Positions 44,101-56,100 of a DNA stretch of 64,000 nt are shown here, piece by piece. Position 1 is the stretch's first letter; each line of letters begins with the position of its first letter. The position numbers and the translations under genes were made by a program. Origin of the DNA: Taeniopygia guttata (Eukaryota > Chordata > Aves > Passeriformes > Estrildidae); NCBI RefSeq assembly GCF_048771995.1, contig NC_133063.1, positions 58,687,310 through 58,751,309 on the forward strand, given 5' to 3'. The notes beneath the pieces are model-generated. The model did no database searches, was not told the DNA's origin, and saw only the letters and a list, made by a program, of their open reading frames with translations.

Positions 44101-47100
44101 AAAAATTTCAGAAGTCATTGTGGAACTCAATGTAAAAAGTAAATAGAAATTTTGTAAGCTGGATGGTAAAGGACTGGACTATTTATGTGTTTTACTACTT
44201 GTCTTTAGCTTTTTAAGTATCTCATAATCTTAATATATGTCACAGAAGGTACCTGAGTCAGGAATATCACAGAATATTCTGAGTTGGAAGAGACCCACAA
44301 GGATGAGTAAGTCCAGCTCTTAAGCCAGTAACCCACACAAGGATCAAACCCAGAGTCTTGGTGTTGTGAGCCCATGTTCTGACCAACGGAGCTCTTACAA
44401 TATGTGTGAAAGCATATAGGGTACAAAATGCTCAGTAAGACCTAGTACTTTATTACATAAGTTACTTTTCTTGAACACAAGTTAAATAGCTGTAGTTCTA
44501 ACTGATGCTTTGCTTTTCCATACCCAGGCTGATCTTCAGACAAGTTCTCAGCGTTTGAACCTTTCAGCTTCTAGTGCTGCAGTGGCAGAACTTAAACCTG
44601 ACTGTTGCATCGATGACGTGATCCATCATGAAGTAAAGGAGATAGGAACACACATGTAAAATTTTATCTTCTTCTATTATTAAATAAGCTTAAATGAAAC
44701 TGTAGTACATGCATGCTATTCTGCTTTTGATATAGCTCAAGATTTAAATTAACGCAGCTTTTTTTTTTATTTGGTTTTTTCAGCTTAGTTTGTGCAGTAA
44801 GTTATACTACACAGACTGGAGAGAAGATGTACTTCAGAAAGTTCTTCAAATTTCAGGTATTTTGTGAAGCATGTTCTTTTAATAAGTGTGTGAGTCTGGA
44901 AAACTCATTTTAAAACATTTGATACTTCATAAGCACTTTTAGGTACCAAAAATCCATTCCCTTTTAAAAGTGAACCATTAAGAGCCACTGCTTCAAACTT
45001 CACATAAACTGGTGTTTTCCAATTACTACACAGTTAAACATCTCAGACCTAATAAATATTACAGCTAATAATTTTTACTAATTTATTGAGAAAAAAATAT
45101 GTTCTCAAAAAGTCCCTTTTTATAGCAGTCAGCTCTATGACTATTTTAAACAGAACAGTATGGGACATACTGGATTTGATACATCCAGCCATTGAGCTTG
45201 TATTGCAAAATTCTGAGTTTTCATTTGGTGTGTGTAACCTTCTTAAACTGGAATTAAATAGTTTGGTTTTTAGAGGAATTTAAGTAAAGAAGTCTATTGT
45301 ATTATATCTAATACTGACAGAAGTAATTGACATAATTTAAACCTTTTCTTCCATGACACAAATTTCAAGACTTGTGATAAGAATGACTGAGGAAAGCAAG
45401 AAACTAATCTGTGGGCTGGTTCTGTTTGATATGTATTTCATGGATGTTTAATTTTTTAAAGAAATATATTGAGACTTGGATATTGGTGGACTAATCTTCA
45501 TGGAATGGAGGATTGCATGACATGCTTTCCTGAATACATTTTTAGATACACTGACAGAGCATCTGGTAATACCAGGAGCATTATATAGTTTCATCCTAAA
45601 GCTGTTTTAGGGGAGGTTTGGGTTGGATACTAGGAGAAGGTTCTTCACCCAGATTGTTGGACACCAGAACAGTCTCCCTAGGGAAGTGGTCACAGTGCAA
45701 AGCCTGACAAAGTTTTCATAAAGCATTTGGACAGCTGCTGTCAGGCACGTATTCCTGAGGTTGCACTTGATGTCCTTGTGGTTATCTTCCTACTCAGGAT
45801 ATTCTGTGATACTATGAGGTGATTGCATTTTGCTATTTTCTAGTATTCTATCTAGATACTTCAGAAAAAAATAATTTCAGTCTTTGGAAGGTTAAATTGC
45901 CATGCATTAGATAGAAAATTTGAGTGCTGTTAGTTGTTGTGGGCCTTGGAATACCAAAGTATTGGTTAGTCAAAGGAGTTTCCTAACAATTGTAGGGAAA
46001 ACGGTTCCGTATAAATTTTTGCGTTGCCCTCCCTCTGAAACTAGCATCTCTGTAGAGTTTCTTCATCTTTACTGAAATTAATTTTCATCTTTGTGTGTTT
46101 TGTCATGCTTTCCTTATGACACTGCTTCCCTTTCCGTTTCTCCATTCTTTTCCTCTGTTCAGTGTTCCGCTTCTCTGTCTCCTCTGTGCTTTCTATGATT
46201 GCTTACATAAGCATGTGCAAGCTTCAGATCTCATATTTTCTCCATTCCCTGATGTTCTTCTTGTCAGAACTTTGTACAAGATTGTCTCCTTTGGATTTTG
46301 TATGCAGACTTATCTGTGCAGTTTTTTGGAGGTTCTGCATGCATGTGTAATTGCCATGTTTCTTAACTGAAGCCAGCACAGGCAACTAAATTGTCAAAAC
46401 AGTTGAAGCCAGTTGTCAAATATGAAGCCCTTCATTCAAAGTATGAAGCATAAGTATACATACACTTCCTTATATTTCTGTAAATACTATCTGATTCATT
46501 ATGAGAAAAGCATTGCACTGAGAATTTTGGCTGTTAGTTTTTAAATTTGACATGGAGACACCAGTAGGAAACCTGAGAATGAACAAAAAGGAGTGTTACA
46601 GAAAACTGAACTATGTCTTTACAGTGAAAATTCATGGCTGCTAGTGATTGAGATGTCACTAGCTACATTTTATAATAAAAAAATACTCTTTTACAGATTC
46701 TCAGATTTTTAGTTACATTTTCTAGTATCTTTTAAGTTGAACTGGTGTTAGTTTGTTTGAATCAGCTTCTTTTTTAAACCAATATATGTAGTTTTATACT
46801 AATTGTTAATGCCCCTTTATTCCAGAGCTTTCTCTGAGTAATTAACAGCATTATGTTTTCTTGGAGAAGGAATGATTCTTTCTAGGATTGGGTGGTTTTG
46901 AGCCTCCCAATAATTTTTTGTATTTTATTGGAATGCCAGTTGAAATTTACTGCAATAAATGGAAAGACTGTTTATCAGAAGAGAGAAAAAATTCAGCATG
47001 TTGGAAAATTTATAAGAAGCTCACTGAAGAAAAATATTTGCTAGAAGAAATTGTCTCTCAACAAACAAAGACCTAAATTAAAATGTTTTATTCTTTTTTT

Positions 47101-50100
47101 TTTTTACTAGAAAAAGATAGTTATGAATACTTGAAAGATTTGAACTTTATGCATTTTAAAATTATAAAATCTCTGTGAAGACAACTTTTTGATCTTGAAT
47201 TCTTCAGTGCTAAAAAATTTGTTGACAACTTGGAACATTAGAGGTCTCTCAGGATGCACTGCACTTACATGCAAACAAAAAAGTTTCCCTTTGTAATGGG
47301 GAACAAATGTCTTCAGAAACAGAATTTAAATTTGGTTTTTACAAGTATGATAGAAGATTATTTCTTTCAGTTATATTGCTTTATTTACTCTTCATATTTG
47401 AATGTGTGAATTGCAGTAGCTTTATGCACAAAATTCAAGCCTTAAGAACCAACACTTTATAATCATATTTTATATAATTGAGTTTTCATATTTTGCTGAC
47501 TGGATCTCATGAGATGAATATGATTTATTATTTTATGTATTATGATTTTCTTTAATTTCTTGGAAGTTGCATTTTCAAGAAGGAAGCGAAGGTTAAGAAA
47601 GCTAAACAAATGGATAGTTCTCTGCTTTGTTTATGTTTAGAGAAGACCTTAGTAACTTTTGTTAGAAAACTCTGAAGGACTTGTAAATGTTAGATAGTTC
47701 TTGCATACAGTTGAAAGATAATGCAGGACCCAGGATGGATATAGCGTTCTTTTAAACACACAGATCTACTTAGAGCACTGGATTTGGGCAGTTTTGTAAG
47801 AGGCCAGTGCTTAGGCAGAGAATTACTTGTTTGCAGTATGAGGAGACTGCTTAGTAGGAAAGCAGTCAAGTGTGCACAAGTAAGAAGCAGCTAGGATATA
47901 CTCTTGAGTTGGTTGTCATGTATTCTATCATGCACCTGCTATATATAAGATCAAAAGAAAAATAACACTTTTTAGTAAAAGAGACTAGTACTTCAAAACA
48001 GTCTATACTGAACTGTCTGAAAAACGAGTCGTCAATCTGTCTTTTTTTCCATTTCATTCAGGTTCTTAAACCACTAGATGTGAAAACCAAATTCTACAAT
48101 GCAGAGGTAAGAACTGTGTGTATTCAGGTTTGTTTAGGCATACTGGGTTTGTTACTAGGTTAAATTAAAGTGCTTTTTAAGTACACCTTTCTGAGAAAAG
48201 TGATCTGTTCTAATAGAAAAACAGTGGTAAATATATATCACATAGTTTAAAAATAGTTAGGCTTTTGATGAAGGGTGAAAGATGCCAGGACCTTAATTTA
48301 ATTGACTAACACTTTTGCATATATTCCAGTTTCTCATGGACTCAGATACTTTCAGTTATTGCTTGTATGTTTAGGCTGATAGAGTACTTACTGTAAGGGA
48401 GATTAATTGTTCATAAAGGAGATGACAATTTATCAGTGAGGAAAACTTAAATTTAGATTTTTCCCTATGTTACTATGACCTTTGAGTCCAGTAATTTAAG
48501 TTTCAGGCTTGTGACAGTTACACACAGTGCTTCTAAACTAAATGACTTTTTATATATGTCTTGCATATTTATTTGGACATACATACATGTCTGCCTTTGT
48601 CTGTTTATGGGAAGAATTTGGTATGTATCTTTTGGCCACAGGCTTCAAACCATGCATTGACCAGGTGTGAGGTAGCTGAGCAGGACTGTAGCATAAACAC
48701 ATAGCACTGACTGAGCCCTTTATAGAGCTGCTATTATCTGTAAGTGGGAATGTCTGGAAATGTTTTCTGCTGTGATTTAAGAACAAAAATAATTCTAAGA
48801 AATTAGGTAATTTCTCTGGGAGCAAAATATATTTCTTATTTAGTGTGTGGATTATATTGTTGTTTCAGCTGTAAAGTATGTGGTAGGGAAAAGAGGGACA
48901 GATGTCTGAAATGGTGCTGTCTCTTTATACTTCATGTGTAAAGTTTGTGATGAAGCACCTCTCTAAGGTAATTCTGGGAAAACTTTTTACATACTTGTTT
49001 TGTTGTTGTTTTCATAGTAGTTATACTGACCAGTCTTATTAAGGGTCTTATTCAATTAGCTACCAATTCTTCATGGTAAAAATCTATGAGAAGCTTTGGT
49101 GTTTGATCTGGTACATGTGGGTTTGGGTTTTGGGGTTATTTTTGTGCTTTTTCTTTTCCACTGGAGAGTTTTTAAGAGGCTCTTTGATGCCTTTTGTTCT
49201 TCCTCTTCATGATTTTATGCAGCTCCCATTATCGTCATACCCATTCAATTTATTGAAAAAGAAAATTTTAAATATTTTGGATGCTTTTAAGTGAGCAATT
49301 TTCATTTGCCTATCAAACTGGTATAGTAGCACTCCTGTCTAATTTCTGAAAGTATATAAAGTATTGCTATGTCTTGTGACCATAGAATTCAATTAACTTC
49401 TAAAAACCTAGAAATAAGTCTATGGTTAGCTGTTGAGTGTGATACTACATTGCTGTGAAAGCACCAAGAAATTCATCCTATTATCCTTGAGAGCAGGGGA
49501 GAAAAAAATGGTACGTGTCAGTTATTAGTTAACTAAAGATCTCTAAAGGTTGACTAACCAGTTAAACTGTTAAATCATTAAGATTATGAATGTGATGCTG
49601 TCTATTCATAATGGCTGTTACTAAAATTAGTTTCTATTAATATTCTAATGATAATCCATAATTTAATTTCTTCTAAGACAAGGAATGATGCTGAACATTA
49701 ATCTTCTTGCTTATTGTTATATTGCAGTAGCACCCAAATGGAGTTGATCACTGAAATTTATGCATAGAACACATGCCCTGTTGCCCTAACCTGCTGCAAT
49801 CCTGGGTTTGAATTACTCTTTCACTGACTTTAATGTGCCTTGAAAAAAGGCTCTGTAAAAGGTTCTGTTCCTGCAAGCATGCACAGGGAGGTAGACAACA
49901 AAGTTTGCAATTGAATTTGGGTCTTTGGATTGATTATATTATAAAAAGAGTTTTTCTTGATATCATGCCAAATTTTGTTCTAACTTGCAACATAGTAGCT
50001 TTGCTAGGACACATTACAACATTATTTTTGAGACATTATATATGAGGATACTTAAAATTATCTGTAAGGTGACAAGGACTGTTTTTCCATTTCATGTACA

Positions 50101-53100
50101 ACCCATTGTATGGACTGAAATTCAGGACAAACTTTAAACTTACTCAAAAGCTAACTCTTTTTTTTTGAGTCAGTTTATTCTACCATTATCTTGTCTGTGA
50201 CTTGTGTGCCTTCAGCTCTACTTTGGGTTGGTTCTGAAGCAAAGCTAGTAAATCCCGTAACCATACTAGCTATAAGTTATTAGAAATGTAGTTGTCATCT
50301 TTTGTTTGCATCCATTTTTATTTTTTTCTGTCTTACTAATGCTGTCTTGTTTAAATGGTGCAAAAAATGCAGAAATGCATTTTGTTTGGAAGTTAGCCTC
50401 CTTTTTCTTTAACATTTAACCCTAATTTCTCTAATGTGTTCTTTTTTTTTATTTTCCCATTAGAGTGACCTCAGTTCTGTGGTAATTTTTATTTATTTTT
50501 TTATAAATATGTATGCTTTTTTAATTGCTAAACTGTCTATGTGCTTGTTATTGACATTCTTTACAAACATAATGGAAAAGCAATGTTTGTTCTGCATATC
50601 ATAAACGGATGCGTTCTCATCTTTATATGTGTAGCTAATCATTTAAATGGTTAGCTCTTTCTTTAATACCCATTGTTGAAACTGGAACTTGATATCTACA
50701 GATTCTTATGGGGGTCCTCCTATAAAATACCTCAACAAAATTTTATTAGATCTATTATTTGAAAAGAGAAGTTAATTTCCTTCTAAAATTTTTCTGCTTT
50801 TGACCCATGGAAATGTAGGTTTCAGTACAGCACTGCTTGTGTAAGCTGTGACAGAACTTTTCATATCTGGTTGGTGGAGACAGTGGGTTTGAGGAGAGAG
50901 CAGCAGTTGGATGTTCTTCCTTCCTCTGGCTAGCTGGAACTGCGCTTCACAATTTTAACTGCATGTAACGATTGAGTTACTATGTTACTTCTGCAGTCTG
51001 ATTTCACTTTAAGGCGTGCCTTGTACTAAAATAAACTGCATATTTGACAAGTTGGTTTTTTTTTTAATATGTAGTACTAAACCAAATTAGGAATAACACA
51101 TAACTAACTTGCTTTTTCATTATGCTGCTTGTTTTTTTCTTTTCCCTTTCAAATTAGCTTTTTAAAACTTCTGCCTATGGTTGCTGTTTTGAAAACTACT
51201 AAAATTTGGGTAAATAGAAACTTTGAGCAATGGATTTATGGGATATAAATTGTATCAATTCAAGTGGCAGTCAGGCAGTAGTAGTAATGATTACTGAGAG
51301 CCATGTTTTATTTGGGGTTATTTCCAGTTCCTGCAAGCATGAAGTGTCTCTGTAACCTGTTGAGGTTGCGCAGTTTTCATTGCTATATATACATGCTGCT
51401 TTGTATTTAATGTGTTTATAAGGCAATCCCAAAAGACAACACAACCATTCTGTATTTCTCCTTCTAACACAATTTTTTGAGACTAAACATATTTTGGCAG
51501 TTTTGTCCCACTTTTATTTTGTATAAAATACATTTTTATTTGTATAAAGAATCATTTATTTACACTGATCAAAAAGAAACCATAAGTTTTGTTCCACCTT
51601 CCCCACCAAAGTACTTTCTTAAAATTTATCATAACAAAATACTCAAACTGCTTCAATCTGAATCTGTAGAATAGACTACTTCAGTTGGAAGGGACCTACA
51701 AAAATCACTTAATCCAATGGCCTGAATCAGTGACTGTTGTAACTACAAATTTGGTATGCCCCTTCTTTTAACTGTCACTTCTTTAATTTTTAATTCTTTA
51801 AGTGGTTTACACTTTTCTGGGGACTCATATCTCTAATAGACTGAGTCTTCCACAATTATTCTATTCTGAGATTTTTAGACATGCAAAGTGATTTCACTGC
51901 TCTGGAATTCCACAAAAGAAGTGAGGCAAATACTTCTCTAGTCACATGGGTTTTCATCTTTTGAAGTTTAACAGTCTGTAGCTTTCATTTTTGTACTAGA
52001 ATTGATCCTTTGATACCACCTTGAGGTATTAGCTTCAGATGTTCTGAAGGCAAAGCACCAGTTAAATTGTTGGATGTATACAATATAAGTAACCTTTGGC
52101 ATGATGCAGCTGAGTGAGAGAAGGGGCTGGATTTTGCGTTTTAGCTAGAATGCTACTATTTAATAATAAAAGCTCAGAGCATATACCTGAACCATTTTAC
52201 TTCAGGTAAAGGAAAACACACACATTTACTTTAATTTTTTTATACAGCTTGACACACTAGTGATCTGGCTTGACATGTTCTTATGCACTGCAATTCCTTA
52301 CTATTTATTCCATTTTATAAATAATTTTGATAAAACCCGAGTTGCTATTAAGTTGATGAAAGTCTTGGGAAGTGGTGATTTAGTACATTACAAATGAGCA
52401 ATAGGTAGAACACAGCAAAATTATCCCACATCCATTGTTTGGCAAGATATCTGTTGACTAACACTTTTGCTCCTGTTGTTACTGGGGTTAAGGTTTTTTC
52501 TTGCATTAATTAATTTGATTTGCAGGCATGAACTAAACACGTGTGACTTTTTTTAAGAATAGGACTCCCTACTCTTTTTAATAACACTAATTATATCTTC
52601 ATGAACTTGAACTTTTGATTTTTTTCAGACAGATGAAGTGTTTCTGGAAGCTCAAATTCAGAATATCACTACCTCTCCAATGTTTATGGAGAAGGTTTCT
52701 TTAGAGCCGTCTATGATGTACAATGTTGCAGAACTGAACACAGTTGACACAGCAGGGGAAAGGTATGTTTACATTCAGGATATCTGACTTTGAAATGCTT
52801 CATATTAATATTTCAGGAGATACAAGTATTAGTTAGTTGTTTATCTATAATGGGAGGACTGTATGTCTTTGCTTGAGTAAAAAAATCAAAAACCTATTCT
52901 ATGTTCAACTGGAAATTTTTTTACAGTTTTCTTTCTGTAATTCTACCTAATAGAGAACTATCCAGCCTAATCCTTAAATAATTTGTAACAATAATGACAT
53001 GATAAAATGAAAACATACTATTATTTCACTATCTCCTATATAAAATTTAACCCAGTTCTGGTTTTGACCTGACCTCTGTGTATATACTTAGCCTTACAGG

Positions 53101-56100
53101 ACTCATCTGACTAATCCTTGCTTCTTATCAGTAAACTGCTGACTGTTTTCAGTTGTTCTAATCATGATATACCAAGACACCAGTCAAGGTGGATCAGTGG
53201 TACACCCTCATGGAGTCATAGAATATTAAATTTTTTCATGTTGACATAAAATAAATTTAATTTAGTTACACACCTAATACCTGACTACATAATAACTGAC
53301 TACAGTGGATACAAGATCTTGTGACGTTAACTTTTTTTTTTTTAACAAAAGCTGTTTGTGCTTTGCAGTTGCTTGGGTTTTTGGAGGTGATGGTTGAGTG
53401 CTTCACCAGTAGGGGCTGAAGTGAAAATTCTGTCTTCTCCTTGCCTGTTGAAGGATTCACCTGCAGCATAATGAAGCTTTGTTTTACCAAATGTTTGCAT
53501 CCACTGTAATGGTTTTTCTCCTGAATAGGAATCTTAGTTTCATGACATTGAGATTGACTGTGAGGGAAAACAAATAGCGGAAAAAAAATTACCAGCATTT
53601 TTGTTTAAATGTTAAGATGCTAGATAATTAATTATAATGTAGCAGAGGGAATTTCTATGTTATTTCTGAGAAGAGAAGAACAGGTTCTTTTATTTCTCCA
53701 TGGTCTTTGGTGCTACATAAATTTTAGAGATCTTTTCTGCTGTGAAAACAAAAAAGAATATTCTGTGTGTTTTACCATTATCAAACTATGCATACACATA
53801 CAATAAGACTTGTGGGGTATGGAGGAAAAAAATTGGGTTCTTAATCTTCAGAATAGCTGTTTAAATTAAGACATAGTGTTTTTGTCCTTTCAGTGAGTCT
53901 ACTTTTGGCACAAGGACTTACTTACAACCTATGGATACACGTCAATACTTATACTGTCTAAAACCAAAGCAAGAATTTGCAGAGAAAGCTGGAGTAATAA
54001 AAGGTGTAACAGTGATTGGTAAATTAGACATTGTATGGAAAACTAATCTGGGTGAACGCGGAAGGCTGCAAACTAGTCAGCTCCAAAGAATGGTAAGTTC
54101 AACATAAGTATTAATTTCAGTATTTAGCTAAAACTTAATTTTAAATTTAATTTTAAATTAATTAATTTTAAAAATTTAAATTTTAAATTAATTTAAGTAT
54201 TCATTTAACTTGGCATTCATTTTTAAGGAACTCAATGAACTATTTTAATTATGACTTGGAAAAGTGCAAGCTGTTTACTTTCTGAGCCTCATTTTTTTAT
54301 TCACACCTTTCTGTATGTATTAGAGAGTTATTTCATATATTTCTTCAGTGAAGTGTGGATAAGTTAATGGAGTGAGCACTTTAATTGTCAGAATCCAGTA
54401 ACCAGTGTTGCAAAATACATTTGTTAGAGTAAAATTAACTGCTTGGATACCATTTGGCAACAAACTGACAAAATAACCTCTTTTAATGTGCCAACTCTCC
54501 ATATGGAAGTTGCTCCCAAGTTCATACAGACATTTTAGCTTGGAGTAACATTTTTTTATGCACAATGTTACTTATCTTTCACGTCCACAGTTTTTATTGA
54601 GTCTGTTCTATTTTAGTTGATTTATAAATTGTTCTTGAATTTTGAGTTGTAATTAGTATCTTGCTGAAGTCAGCCATATAATGCCTAAACCTGGTTTGCA
54701 TCTTCTCGCTTGAGGATGGTGAGAGAGATGCAGAAGCATAGTTTAAACTTTGACAGTTGAATCTCAGTCTGTTTACAGAGCTTATAATTGGGTCTGTGTC
54801 TTTGCCCAGTCTCCAACTGCTAGTACATTGAGCAGTTCTGTGGGTAAGTCACACTGACTTGGAACTAGGCAAACAAACTTAGATCCTGGAAATTTACAAG
54901 AAAGTCACTGAAAAGTTTGTAAGTCACTGAAATTTGTCTTGATTTTTAATTGAGGTGTTTAGCATAAACCCATGAAATTAGAAACTGCCCTTTTTCTAAA
55001 CATAGTTGCTGCTGTTACTTTGAAACTTGCTGCTTATTTTTAACAATAAACTGTTTCATTTTCATTGACCTTTTCACTCATTTCTTTTCCCTTCCTAAAT
55101 CAATATTGTCTCACTCTGCATCTCTTTTATTTGAATCTTTGAGAATTGCATGTGAAGCACACACTTCAACACTCCAGGATTAGTTTTGATCATGCCTTGT
55201 GGTTTTATGCCTTGTGATTAACAGAAAAACACTATTTTGGGTATTTTGAGCAACATCTGTCTTTAGAAAAGCAGCAGGTAGTTGGTTTTTTTTTCCCTGT
55301 CTGAGTTGCAGTGTAACTCCTTCTTTTCTACCATAATTTTTAAAGTGCTATCATATTATTTAATTTCTAGACCTCACCCTTAATCATTTTCCTCTTAATC
55401 CATTTGCCAGCGCTGTAACTATTGTTTCCCACCCAGGCCCAGAATTTTACCTCTACTATTACCTACTTACCTAAGTGTTGTGGTTGGAAACGGGAGGAAA
55501 ACTTAGAGAAGTGACCTAGTGACCTAGTGACAGGTCAGATCAGAAATGCACCTTTGGAACAAGTATCCACATACCATAATTTGTGGATTTGGTTGGTTTT
55601 TTGGGAGTGGTTTGTTTGTTTGTTTGTTTGTTTGTTTTTAATGTGGATTGGTCTTGGAATTCACAAATACAGTCTCTTTGGGGGACAATGAACCAGGCAG
55701 GTGTTCACAATATGCCAGAGGATGCTCGACATGCTCATAGGCATTCAGTACAGGATCACACTAGAACCAGTCTGAAGTCATAGAACATGATTCTTTAGTA
55801 GCACAAGCAGGAAATTGTCTAGTTGATTCCATAATCTGAGCAATTATCTCAGTTCTGGATAAAACCTACATTACTCCTCTTACTGTTACTTCAAGGCCTT
55901 TGCCTCTTACCATCAGTTCCTGGAGGTATCTCATTTTTGAGTTCAACAGATATTATAAGGTATAGGTCTCATCTACTCTGATTCTGTTTTGATTTGGTCA
56001 GTTGATGCTAAGTTTATTCTCTAAAATACTGCTTTTATTGTAGGTTTGTGTTTGTTGGTTTTTTCCTTAATGTATCTCTGGAAAAAGAACCTAATGTTAA

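Noticed and set aside
44320-44398. tRNA-like sequence with A- and B-box similarity on the minus strand
   Set aside because: It runs directly into a CR1 3' tail and lacks an intact cloverleaf by eye. It is the head of a SINE, not a tRNA gene.
55775-55960. Possible further CR1 relic in TRAPPC13 intron 10
   Set aside because: Only a few short words resemble CR1. Too weak to list as an element.
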